Part shown: in pieces, positions 45,381 through 52,967 of the stretch
How positions within the stretch are numbered: the first letter of the stretch is position 1
Layout: every line of letters starts with the position of its first letter
The notes under the pieces: model-generated
Told to the model about the DNA's origin: nothing
Seen by the model: the letters and a program-made list of their open reading frames with translations, nothing else
Database searches by the model: none
Position numbers and translations under genes: made by a program
NCBI GenBank assembly: GCA_016744695.1
Contig: JADGDV010000025.1
Location: forward strand, 1 to 52,967
Origin: Hahellaceae bacterium
Lineage (GTDB): Bacteria > Pseudomonadota > Gammaproteobacteria > Pseudomonadales > Oleiphilaceae
DNA length: 52,967 nucleotides
Direction: 5' to 3'

Positions 45381-46238
45381 ATGAAGCATCTCGACACATT
45401 TCAACGCTTTTTATTTGATAATCACCAAATAAGAGGGGAAATAGTTCGCCTTGATAAAACCTATGTGGATATCAAGCAAAGACAAGACTATCCAGCCCCC
45501 ATTGAAGCATTATTAGGTGAAGCATTAGCTGCGTCAGTATTGATGAGCGGCACACTAAAATTTGAGGGTGTTCTTTCAATCCAGGCGAGAGGAGACGGCC
45601 CTGTTAACTTGCTTGTAGCAGAGTGTACTCATGACAAAAAAGTACGTGCTATTGCGCAATGGGAAGGAGATGTTCCCGCTGACAACCTAACTAAACAACT
45701 TGGTGCAGCTCAACTCGCGATTACTATCGACCCTAAACAAGGCAAACGCTATCAAGGAATAGTCCCCCTTGAAGAAGAAAAGTTAGCAGTTTGCCTAACT
45801 CACTATTTTGAACAGTCAGAACAACTTAGCACCTATATACTTTTATTCTGTGATGGCAGCTCTGCATCAGGCATTTTTCTACAGCAACTACCTGCCCGAG
45901 ACAAAGAGTTAAACGATGATGATGCATGGAATAGAATAACCCAGTTTGCCAGCACGCTAACTCAAGAAGAAATTTACAAGCTTGCAGGAGAAGAAGTACT
46001 AAACCGCTTATTTCATGAAGAAGACATCACCCTGTACCCTGAAGAGCCTGTCGCATTCGAATGTAATTGCAGCAAAGAACGAACAGGTAACGCATTAACC
46101 TCTCTGGGACAAGATGAAATTTACGAAATTCTAGCCGAAGAAAATATTATTGATATAAATTGTCAGTTTTGTAATGAGCAATACAGCTACCAAAAAGCTG
46201 ATATTGATGCACTTTTTGGGAATAAAACCCTCCATTAA
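45381..46238 (+). CDS. hslO: Redox-regulated chaperone Hsp33
   Basis: Hsp33 is a cytoplasmic holdase activated by oxidation and heat. The 285-residue protein has the N-terminal domain (HQIRGEIVRLDKTY, LLGEALAASVLMSGTLKFEG) and the C-terminal zinc redox switch with CNC (CNCSKE) and CQFC, whose four cysteines release zinc and form disulfides on oxidation. It follows hslR by 32 bp. Confidence 0.96.
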   Translation: MKHLDTFQRFLFDNHQIRGEIVRLDKTYVDIKQRQDYPAPIEALLGEALAASVLMSGTLKFEGVLSIQARGDGPVNLLVAECTHDKKVRAIAQWEGDVPADNLTKQLGAAQLAITIDPKQGKRYQGIVPLEEEKLAVCLTHYFEQSEQLSTYILLFCDGSSASGIFLQQLPARDKELNDDDAWNRITQFASTLTQEEIYKLAGEEVLNRLFHEEDITLYPEEPVAFECNCSKERTGNALTSLGQDEIYEILAEENIIDINCQFCNEQYSYQKADIDALFGNKTLH

Positions 46239-46409
46239 TAGACATAAAGTGCCACATTCATCACCAATAATGCCAAAGAAAAATACAAGTAGTCGTTTTT
46301 TACTCAACATTTTGGCATAATGGCGCCCCATATTTTTTTAGATCACAAGTCGTGCGTCCAAAAGACGCCAATACTCGTGATAAACGCCAGCATAAAAGGT
46401 GAGACCAAA

Positions 46410-47945
46410 GTGAGTAACACTTATATTGATCTAAGCTCAGCTCAACTCGTCGAGCAAGCACTTGAACGCAACGAAGGCCAACTGGCTGCAAATGGATCTC
46501 TAGTTATTAAAACTGGAAAAAGAACAGGACGTTCACCATTAGACCGTTTTATCATTGAGGAGCCAAGCACCTCAGACCTCATTCAATGGGGCCCTATTAA
46601 CCGTCCTTTTGATGCTGATAAATTTGATGCTCTATGGGACCGCGTTGAAGCTTACCTTGCAGAGCGAGATAGTTTTGTTTCTCACCTGCACGTAGGCGCT
46701 GATCCAGACCATTATCTTGCAGTTAAAGTCTCCACAGAGACTGCATGGCAGAACCTGTTTGGGCGCAATTTATTTATTCGTCCATCTGAATATAACCCTG
46801 CAGATAAGAAAGCATGGCAAATTCTAAATGTCGCCAGCTTTACTTGTGATCCAGAAAGAGATGGCACCAACAGCGACGGCACAGTAATGATTAACTTTGC
46901 TCAACGCAAAGTTTTACTTGCTGGCATGAGCTACGCAGGCGAAATGAAGAAAGCAATGTTCTCTGTACAGAACTTCCTTTTACCTGAAAAAGACGTATTA
47001 CCAATGCATTGCTCTGCCAATGTGGGTGACGACGGCGAAACATGCTTATTCTTTGGTCTGTCAGGCACAGGTAAAACAACACTTTCAGCAGACCCTGCTC
47101 GTAACCTTATCGGTGATGATGAGCACGGCTGGGGTAAAGGGGTTGTATTTAACATCGAAGGTGGTTGTTACGCTAAGTGTATTGATCTTAGCCAAAAAAA
47201 TGAGCCTATCATTTGGGATGCCATTCGCTTTGGCGCTATCGTTGAGAACGTTGTTATTGATGATGAGTCTCGCGAGCCAGACTACAAAGATGTATCTCTT
47301 ACAGAAAACTCTCGCTGTGCTTACCCTCTTGAGCATGTTGAAAAGCGTGTTATTGAAAACCTTGCAGGCGAACCAAAAGCAATTGTATTCCTAACTTGCG
47401 ATATGACTGGCGTACTGCCTCCTGTTTCTATCTTGTCTAAAGAAGCGGCGGCATACCATTTCTTAAGTGGTTACACTGCGCTTGTTGGCTCTACTGAAAT
47501 GGGCTCAGACTCAAAGCTTAAGTCTACCTTCTCTACCTGCTTTGGCGCACCGTTCTTTCCTCGCCCTGCTGGCGAGTACGCAGAATTGCTAATGAAGCGC
47601 ATGGAAGAATTTGGCAGCAGAGTATACCTGGTAAACACTGGCTGGACTGGCGGTTCTCACGGCGTAGGAAAGCGATTCAGCATCCCTACCACTCGTGCAA
47701 TTATCAGTGCAATTCAAAGTGGCGACATCAACAATGTTGAAACTGAGCACCTTGACCAGCTTAACCTCGAAGTGCCTAAGCAACTTGAAGGTGTTGATAG
47801 CGAATTACTCAACCCAAGAAACACTTGGGACGATAAAGGCGCTTATGACGCAAAAGCAAAAGACTTGATTACTCAGTTTACAGAAAACTTTAAGAAGTTT
47901 AATGTATCTGACGCGATTGTGAGCGCAGGCCCTAAACAGGCTTAA
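46410..47945 (+). CDS. pckA: Phosphoenolpyruvate carboxykinase (ATP)
   Basis: PckA converts oxaloacetate and ATP to phosphoenolpyruvate, the entry step of gluconeogenesis. From GTG 46410 the protein is 511 residues, close to the pseudomonad enzyme (513). AAAAGGTGAG is a good ribosome site six bases upstream, so the open frame back to 46320 is discarded. Motifs: [39 protein letters not shown], the P-loop GLSGTGKTT (216-224), GDDEHGWG and [11 protein letters not shown] very strong terminator follows. Confidence 0.96.
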   Translation: MSNTYIDLSSAQLVEQALERNEGQLAANGSLVIKTGKRTGRSPLDRFIIEEPSTSDLIQWGPINRPFDADKFDALWDRVEAYLAERDSFVSHLHVGADPDHYLAVKVSTETAWQNLFGRNLFIRPSEYNPADKKAWQILNVASFTCDPERDGTNSDGTVMINFAQRKVLLAGMSYAGEMKKAMFSVQNFLLPEKDVLPMHCSANVGDDGETCLFFGLSGTGKTTLSADPARNLIGDDEHGWGKGVVFNIEGGCYAKCIDLSQKNEPIIWDAIRFGAIVENVVIDDESREPDYKDVSLTENSRCAYPLEHVEKRVIENLAGEPKAIVFLTCDMTGVLPPVSILSKEAAAYHFLSGYTALVGSTEMGSDSKLKSTFSTCFGAPFFPRPAGEYAELLMKRMEEFGSRVYLVNTGWTGGSHGVGKRFSIPTTRAIISAIQSGDINNVETEHLDQLNLEVPKQLEGVDSELLNPRNTWDDKGAYDAKAKDLITQFTENFKKFNVSDAIVSAGPKQA

Positions 47946-47970
47946 ACGTTAACAAAAGCAATTTACAATA

Positions 47971-48005
47971 AAAAGCCCCGCTTGTTTACGCAAGCGGGGC
48001 TTTTT
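47971..48005 (+). terminator. Terminator of pckA
   Basis: A perfect 14-bp stem with core AGCCCCGCTTG (47971-47984 with 47991-48004) has a six-base loop and a following T-run. It is a strong intrinsic terminator 25 bp after pckA. Confidence 0.93.
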
Positions 48006-48031
48006 ATTGGTATTTATAAATAAGTGCAATC

Positions 48032-48099
48032 GTAGCCTTGATGAAGCGAAGCGAAATCAGGGTTTTATCACTGATTCCGTTGCACTGCATCACGGCTAC
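48032..48099. repeat. MITE/REP-like imperfect hairpin with GATGAAGCGAAGCG core
   Basis: GTAGCCTTGATG (48032-48043) pairs with CATCACGGCTAC (48088-48099) with one mismatch, and AATCAG with CTGATT further in. The GATGAAGCGAAGCG core resembles a widespread intergenic repeat (GTAGCCCGGATGAAGCGAAGCG...CCGGGCTAC) found in many proteobacteria. It looks like a decayed, non-coding copy between the convergent pckA and binding-protein genes. Confidence 0.65.
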
Positions 48100-48117
48100 A
48101 ATGGTAGACAGTGCGTG

Positions 48118-49155
48118 TTATTCAGTCTTTTCAGTACACTCTGCATGAGTAGGATTTTGAGAACAACGAACCTTACGCATTAACGTGAGCATCTTCGGAC
48201 TATAAACACCATCATCTCTCAAACCAATTCGCACATTACGAAACATCTCACCATAACCTGACGCTTCCACGGCATTTGGTGAGACCCAAAGGTCGTCATT
48301 AATGGTTGCTTCAGCTTCAGCTATCATTTTAAATGCTTCGTCATACTTTGATGCTGAATACGTTCTGAAATTTTGCCCAAAACCTTCAGGGAATTTCTCT
48401 GCATCAATCACAACCTGAAAGGTAAGCTGAGCCACTTTATAACTAAACACTCCACCCTTATCACCTACCCCTTTGTATAGCTCAAGAGGCTCATAGGCAA
48501 CCGCTGGCGCATAAGCAAGGTCAACACTACCATTATTGAACTTACCAGCAAAATTTGCAGTACTTGAACCCACGATAGATGCACCTACATGCCTAACCAT
48601 ATGCATTGCAGCAGAGTCATAATCGAACGTTGCTATTTTCTTACCCTGCAACTCCCCTACGGTATCAATAGTTTTATCATTAGCAAAAAGATAAACAGCG
48701 CCGGCTGGTAAAATACCTGCAATTTCATACTTTCCTTTTTTAAGAAGCTTTGCTGCTTTTGGCTGGCTTAAAGTATCAAGGATCATTCGCATTTCTTTTT
48801 TACTTTGAATAGCCCCCAGCGCACCAATTGAACCAGAGAAGACATTAAACTCTCTCACACGTACATCGGTAATTAGAACCGAGTCGCACTGGCCTGCTTT
48901 AAAGTCTTCCGCTGCAATTTTTTCATCAGTATATGCCTTAAGCTCTAACTCCACCCCCCACTTCAAAGCGGCTGGTTTTGCTGATTTCATTAAGTTATAA
49001 AGAGGGCCATTAGCTCCAATCGCATCCCACACACAGAAATTTCGTTTAATCATTTCAGCCTGAACAGGCGAAGTAGAGATCATCGCGCCAGCAACCAATG
49101 CCAGGGCCGATTTGACGATAGTTTTGGATTTGAGTTGTTTCTTTATTATTTTCAC
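48118..49155 (-). CDS. Putative periplasmic solute-binding protein of a TRAP-type system (copy 2)
   Basis: The 345-residue protein has a signal peptide (VKIIKKQLKSKTIVKSALALVAGAM...VQA). The mature part is plainly paralogous to the 339-residue protein at 51586-52605. Shared blocks include FC.WD..GANGPLYN, KWGV.LELKAYTDEKIAAEDF, AGILPAGAVYL, RH.GAS.VGSSTANFAGKFN and YAPAVAY.PLELYKG, and both end in a two-cysteine tail (VRC...AEC). The start is GTG 49155, with GGAG upstream and alignment to the paralogue; the frame is open to 49221. It resembles TRAP-associated binding proteins (I recall the label DUF6091). The ligand is unknown. Confidence 0.83.
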   Translation of the reverse strand: MKIIKKQLKSKTIVKSALALVAGAMISTSPVQAEMIKRNFCVWDAIGANGPLYNLMKSAKPAALKWGVELELKAYTDEKIAAEDFKAGQCDSVLITDVRVREFNVFSGSIGALGAIQSKKEMRMILDTLSQPKAAKLLKKGKYEIAGILPAGAVYLFANDKTIDTVGELQGKKIATFDYDSAAMHMVRHVGASIVGSSTANFAGKFNNGSVDLAYAPAVAYEPLELYKGVGDKGGVFSYKVAQLTFQVVIDAEKFPEGFGQNFRTYSASKYDEAFKMIAEAEATINDDLWVSPNAVEASGYGEMFRNVRIGLRDDGVYSPKMLTLMRKVRCSQNPTHAECTEKTE

Positions 49156-49306
49156 GTGAACTCCGTTACGTTTTATTTTTGTTTTCAGACCGCTCTTAGC
49201 CCTACAAGCTAATCGTCCCAAATATCGCTATCAAATACTGTGATCACGTACAGAGTTAAGAGCTACAGCTATAAACTTTTGCTATAAGGAATTTCCTTTC
49301 TTGCAT

Positions 49307-49337
49307 AAAAAAGGTGAGCCTAAGCCCACCTTTTTAT
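49307..49337 (-). terminator. Terminator after the TRAP-type permease gene
   Basis: AAAAGGTGAGC and GCCCACCTTTT pair with one mismatch around a short loop, flanked by A and T runs, in the gap between the permease stop and the second binding-protein gene. It would separate the transcription of the two on the minus strand. Confidence 0.75.
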
Positions 49338-49364
49338 TTAGCCAAAGAAACCTAGATATGGAAA

Positions 49365-51434
49365 TTAATACCCAATCGCTAAGGGGGCAAACGCTACAAT
49401 TATTAAAGAAAGCCCCATTACAATTAATGGCATAATAATTCTCTCATGACGCTGATAGAACGTATCTCCTTCCTGCAGCGCCAGTTCGACCTCTTCTTGA
49501 CCTACCACCTGTCGAGCTAACAAGTGGTTTAGAGCAACAGGTGGGCTCATATAGCCTAATTCAAAAGCAACCAGAGTCACCATCCAAAAATGCACAGGGT
49601 GTATACCGCTGTTATAGCCTATGGTTGCTATAGTGGCACTAACCAGAATAACGGCACCAAAGGCATCCATTACCATTCCAAGAATGACTAAGATAAACAC
49701 CAATAAGGCCATCGCGTGCCATGGACTATCAAAAGAGTGTGGGAACATCTCCATCACACCAGATCGTTCAATAACACCACCAATACTAACCGAGCAACCA
49801 ATTAGAAGTAACAATGCCCCAATCTCAGAGGTTGTGTCATTGGTAGCAGACCGAATACTATTTTCCAGCCCTTTATGATCAAGCTCACCAGATACGTTAT
49901 TATTATTGCCCCTTAACGTAATATGCTCATAAAACAAAATACCAAGCATGATTACGGGCAATACTCTAGCCGCAGAAAATTCATCAATTTTGACATCTAA
50001 CGCCCAACGGTAAAACAACACTATCGCAGCAATAACTAATATATAGGGAACCAACGCCTTAAACGCCGTCACCATCGCAGGAAATGCTTCGCTTACTGGT
50101 GCCAACTGAAGTTTACTTTGTCTATTAACTGTCAAGCCAACCAATAAGAATAAGCCTGCCGTTAATAAGAAGACCCAAATACCCCAATCAAAAAGCTCAT
50201 CAGTTGTTACTTCACGATTCAAATACGCAATAACCACAACGAGTAAACAAGGCCTCAAAACCACACCTAAACTACCAGACATTGCCGTAGCAGCTAAAGC
50301 TAATTGCCTTCTCGCACCAGCCTCTCGTAGTTCATGATAAATAACAGCACCCGCGGCAATAACAAAAATACCCGAAGCGCCGGTGTAGGCCGTAGGAATC
50401 GCTGCGGCAACAACAGCTACAACAGCCAACATTTCCGGAGGCATTTTCCAAGGTTTAAATAGAGCAAAAATCAAAGAAGCCAAGCGAGTTTCTTTGAGCA
50501 TCATTCCCACCCAAATATACAAACCCACACTTAAGAACATATCTGATAAATCCATCATTTTATCAAGATAAATCCCGATACCGGCAACGTGACCTGAGAG
50601 TGCAAAGTAAGTCCCTGAAATCAAGCACATCGTTGTATAAAGAGGCACTGATAGTAGTGCATGTGAAAGCTTTCCGCCCGGCTTGGCATCGACAGGCATT
50701 TTAAATAACTTAACCGCACTGATAATAGTCAACAAACCAAAACCAGCAATCCATAAGTCATGAAGAATTTCTTTCGGTAAATCAACATCACCGCCGCCCG
50801 CATGAGACAAGCCCCGGAATGACAAAACAGATATAAATAACATGCTATTTGCGATGAATTGCAAAGTGAATGAAACAGTATGATCCAACTGTGTTTGCAT
50901 AGACCTCATCGCAATATGGTGACGCGTCATTGTTGCTGTTGCGGCACACAATAAAACCAAAAACGCCAAAATAAAACGCTGAGCAGTAAGTCCAAAAGCA
51001 ACAAGGTCAGAAACAAATAACTCTACTGAACGAAAAACCACGACGCCAGAAGAAATGCGATCTTTCAGCCCTTCAAATTCAGCATGTTTAGCGCCACAAT
51101 CTTTACGGGCATTAATTAAAGAATTCCGAAGAACCGCAGGGTCAATAGGATCCTCATCAAATAGGTCCATATCATCATCGGCGGGAGCCTCTTGCTCTGC
51201 AAGCAACTGCTCTTGCAAACGCACATCAACATCAAACGTCGCATCACAGGTTGGCAGTTGAGGGTCAATTCGAAGCTTATAATATCCTCCCCAAATTTGT
51301 TCGCCCATTTTTAGCATTTGGTTATGAATATCACTTCCTGAGCTAAAAATAACAACAGAAAGCAACAAAATACAGGCAGGTAAGGAAGATATCCACTCCC
51401 TGGTAGAACGTTTAGCTAATCCATTATTTTCCAT
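49365..51434 (-). CDS. TRAP-type transporter large permease with fused N-terminal membrane region
   Basis: The 689-residue inner-membrane protein has a DctM-like C-terminal half of about 12 helices. It includes IPTAYTGASGIFVIAAGAVIY, SGSLGVVLRPCLLVVVIAYLN and the final GYMSPPVALNHLLA stretch, typical of large TRAP permeases. The N-terminal half (about 1-290) adds a membrane anchor, a probable periplasmic loop (about 32-145) with an acidic patch (EAPADDDMDLFDEDP, about 82-96) and two cysteines (63, 113), then further helices that may replace the separate small DctQ subunit. No separate DctQ gene is nearby. It lies between two binding-protein genes. The substrate is unknown. Confidence 0.85.
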   Translation of the reverse strand: MENNGLAKRSTREWISSLPACILLLSVVIFSSGSDIHNQMLKMGEQIWGGYYKLRIDPQLPTCDATFDVDVRLQEQLLAEQEAPADDDMDLFDEDPIDPAVLRNSLINARKDCGAKHAEFEGLKDRISSGVVVFRSVELFVSDLVAFGLTAQRFILAFLVLLCAATATMTRHHIAMRSMQTQLDHTVSFTLQFIANSMLFISVLSFRGLSHAGGGDVDLPKEILHDLWIAGFGLLTIISAVKLFKMPVDAKPGGKLSHALLSVPLYTTMCLISGTYFALSGHVAGIGIYLDKMMDLSDMFLSVGLYIWVGMMLKETRLASLIFALFKPWKMPPEMLAVVAVVAAAIPTAYTGASGIFVIAAGAVIYHELREAGARRQLALAATAMSGSLGVVLRPCLLVVVIAYLNREVTTDELFDWGIWVFLLTAGLFLLVGLTVNRQSKLQLAPVSEAFPAMVTAFKALVPYILVIAAIVLFYRWALDVKIDEFSAARVLPVIMLGILFYEHITLRGNNNNVSGELDHKGLENSIRSATNDTTSEIGALLLLIGCSVSIGGVIERSGVMEMFPHSFDSPWHAMALLVFILVILGMVMDAFGAVILVSATIATIGYNSGIHPVHFWMVTLVAFELGYMSPPVALNHLLARQVVGQEEVELALQEGDTFYQRHERIIMPLIVMGLSLIIVAFAPLAIGY

Positions 51435-51489
51435 GGATCTAGAGCCCCCAAGCTTATTATTTATAAAAATCTGTTTTATTTACTCTTAA

Positions 51490-51527
51490 AAAAATGAGAG
51501 TCGCAAGTTATTGCGACTCTCATTTTT
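51490..51527 (-). terminator. Strong hairpin between binding protein copy 1 and the permease
   Basis: A perfect 17-bp inverted repeat (51490-51506 and 51511-51527; core TGAGAGTCGCAA) has a GTTA loop and A/T runs on both sides. It lies just downstream of the binding-protein gene. It would limit read-through into the permease gene, giving more binding protein than permease. Confidence 0.88.
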
Positions 51528-51585
51528 CGTATATACAAGCACTGTATATAGTTAAGTGCCTTTTACACATTCAAGAGAAAGAATA

Positions 51586-52605
51586 TCACTCTCTTTTCTC
51601 TGCACACTCTGCATTAGCAGGGCTCTTCTTGCAGCGAACTTTTCTCATCAAGCGAAGCGCTTTGGCGTCATAGACACCTTCATCTCTCAATGCAATACGC
51701 ACTTCCTGAAGCATTTTAGTATAGCCTTCCAAATTCTCAGGACTTGGTCTTACCCAATATTTTTCTTTGATCTCAGCTTCAGCTGTTTCAACAATTTTAT
51801 AGGCTTCCTCGAAACGGGTAGACGTATAATCTCTTACTTTCTGACCGTAACCTGCAGGAAAACGATCTACATGAATAAGAATCTGGAAGTTCATCTGACC
51901 TAATGGAAAATCAAAAACACCACCATTCTCACCCAAACCTTTATAAAGCTCTAAAGGTGTATAAGCGACAGCAGGAGCATAAGCAACATCAACACTGCCA
52001 TTATTAAATTTACCGGCAAAGTTTGCAGTACTAGACCCTACAACAGATGCACCAATATGACGAACCATTGTCATAGATGCTTTGTCATAATCAAGTGTTG
52101 CTACTTTTTTACCTTGTAACTCTTCAACCGTGTCGATATTACGGTCTCTTGTGTACAGGTAGACAGCACCCGCCGGCAAAATACCTGCCACTTCGTAGTT
52201 GCCGTTCACCATCAATTTAGCCGCTTTAGGCTGCACGATAGTATTCAGCACCATCTTCATTTCTTCCGTGCTTGGTAGTGCACCAATAGCTTCTAAAGAA
52301 CCTGTAAACTTATTGAATTCTCTAGCACGCGTACCGGTTAAAAGGACCGTATCACACTGACCGGCCTTAAAATCTTCAGCGGCTATTTTTTCATCGGTGT
52401 AAGCTTTAAGCTCTAGATCAACACCCCATTTAATGGCACTAGGCTTAGCAGACTTCATTACATTATATAATGGACCGTTCGCACCGACTGGGTCCCATAT
52501 GCAAAAAGAACGCTTCATCATATCTGCCTGAGCTACGCCGCTCAGAGCTGCGGTTGAGACTGTTGCTGCAACAGTTAATGCCTTAATGTTTTTCAATAAT
52601 TTCAC
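51586..52605 (-). CDS. Putative periplasmic solute-binding protein of a TRAP-type system (copy 1)
   Basis: The 339-residue protein starts with a signal peptide (MKLLKNIKALTVAATVSTAALSGVAQA) and continues DMMKRSFCIWDPVGANGPLY. It shares most of its length with the protein at 48118-49155. Cysteines occur near the mature N-terminus (C35), in AGQCD, and as a pair at the C-terminus (VRCKKSPANAEC), so disulfides are likely. It is first in order before the permease, and a strong hairpin separates them. The AGAVYLY/F and SSTANFAGKFNNGSVD blocks are the best family markers. The ligand is not known. Confidence 0.85.
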   Translation of the reverse strand: MKLLKNIKALTVAATVSTAALSGVAQADMMKRSFCIWDPVGANGPLYNVMKSAKPSAIKWGVDLELKAYTDEKIAAEDFKAGQCDTVLLTGTRAREFNKFTGSLEAIGALPSTEEMKMVLNTIVQPKAAKLMVNGNYEVAGILPAGAVYLYTRDRNIDTVEELQGKKVATLDYDKASMTMVRHIGASVVGSSTANFAGKFNNGSVDVAYAPAVAYTPLELYKGLGENGGVFDFPLGQMNFQILIHVDRFPAGYGQKVRDYTSTRFEEAYKIVETAEAEIKEKYWVRPSPENLEGYTKMLQEVRIALRDEGVYDAKALRLMRKVRCKKSPANAECAEKRE

Positions 52606-52679
52606 AATGTTACCCTTCTTTCCACTATTTAATGCGCTAGCTGGAGTGTTGACTGTTCTCTGATTATTATTAGGCGACC

Positions 52680-52967
52680 TTATAAAAGGTCATCCAGATC
52701 TAGCACTTCTATGTTTGATTCTTTCTTATCATCCCAAAATTTTCCGAACCCACCCATTGGTGTTCTGTGTCCAGTATTCTCAGTCCAAAGTTTGTCTGAC
52801 AGCGCCATCAATTGAAGCGTGGCTGTTTTATCAATCAGAGCATACTCTGGATTTGCCGGATGCTTCTTAACTTGGTCAGCATGACGACGAATTATATCTT
52901 TCACTAAATCATTTTTACCATTTGTAAATGCAGCCATCGCATATAGTACATTAGCTAACCTTACACG
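52680..52967 (-). CDS. Unknown protein, probably the C-terminal part of a gene that continues beyond the window
   Basis: An ATG at 52937 would give 85 residues, but the frame stays open to the window edge (ten more codons, RVRLANVLYA), so this is probably the end of a longer protein. The visible part is soluble, rich in charged residues, with HPANPEYALIDKTATLQLMALSDKLW and an acidic end (NIEVLDLDDLL). I do not recognise it. It lies 74 bp upstream of binding protein copy 1 on the same strand and may belong to the transporter operon. Confidence 0.55.
   Translation of the reverse strand, partial: RVRLANVLYAMAAFTNGKNDLVKDIIRRHADQVKKHPANPEYALIDKTATLQLMALSDKLWTENTGHRTPMGGFGKFWDDKKESNIEVLDLDDLL

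Noticed and set aside
46320-46409. 30-residue extension of pckA
   Set aside because: The GTG at 46410 has a strong ribosome site and gives the family length; the extension has no similarity to known enzymes.
47020-47394. 124-residue plus-strand frame inside pckA, and the minus-strand frames at 46891-47336
   Set aside because: They lie in other frames of a strongly conserved gene and show no family features.

Overview
The window reads as a low-to-mid GC gammaproteobacterial chromosome, probably a marine member of the Oceanospirillales/Pseudomonadales group. This rests on gene order: ubiCA-phoBR; argE-argA; argB-algC-dut-coaBC facing radC-rpmB-rpmG; rpmE facing priA-argS-SPOR-mutM; and yrfG-hslR-hslO-pckA as in enterobacteria. 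No rRNA, tRNA, IS element, prophage or CRISPR array was seen. Most of the window is core housekeeping DNA. The accessory or unusual parts are a Csr-type regulatory RNA, a selenium block and a TRAP-type transporter cluster.

Layout. 1-3.2 kb: the end of a diguanylate cyclase and a 7TM GGDEF/EAL protein. 3.2-5.1 kb: tesB, a small secreted protein and a DksA-like zinc-finger protein. 5.2-8.8 kb: ubiC-ubiA (ubiquinone) and phoB-phoR, the latter with an upstream PHO box. 8.8-11.5 kb, minus strand: a response regulator whose 3' end is tandemly repeated, a CysZ-like membrane protein and a DUF2971 protein. 11.6-12.6 kb: rluA and a VanZ-like protein.

12.64-13.47 kb has no protein gene. It holds a CsrB-like sequestering RNA with about 25 GGA motifs, an intrinsic terminator, and an upstream palindrome that closely resembles the UvrY/GacA site. 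13.47-19.95 kb is a selenium block: mnmH, an ABC importer (binding protein, ATPase, double-length permease), and SelD fused behind an FAD oxidoreductase. Together these would import a selenium oxyanion, make selenophosphate and put it into tRNA as 2-selenouridine.

20.0-31.8 kb holds an HDOD protein, argA/argE with a conserved membrane-anchored protein, a diguanylate cyclase, argB, a long membrane-anchored algC, dut and coaBC. 32.0-36.9 kb holds radC, rpmB, rpmG, a short malic enzyme, an AsmA-like protein, a secreted nuclease and rpmE. 37.1-42.7 kb holds priA, argS, a SPOR protein and mutM. 42.9-47.9 kb holds a small CxxC membrane protein, cysQ, yrfG, hslR, hslO and pckA. 48.0-53.0 kb holds a MITE-like hairpin, two paralogous periplasmic binding proteins flanking a large TRAP-type permease, and a gene that runs off the right edge.

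Several longest-ORF starts were shortened because of ribosome sites, family length or catalytic residue position: mnmH, the selenium permease, the HDOD protein, argE, the second diguanylate cyclase, rpmB, the nuclease, cysQ, yrfG, pckA and one binding protein. All calls come from reading the sequence and recalling families; no database search was run.
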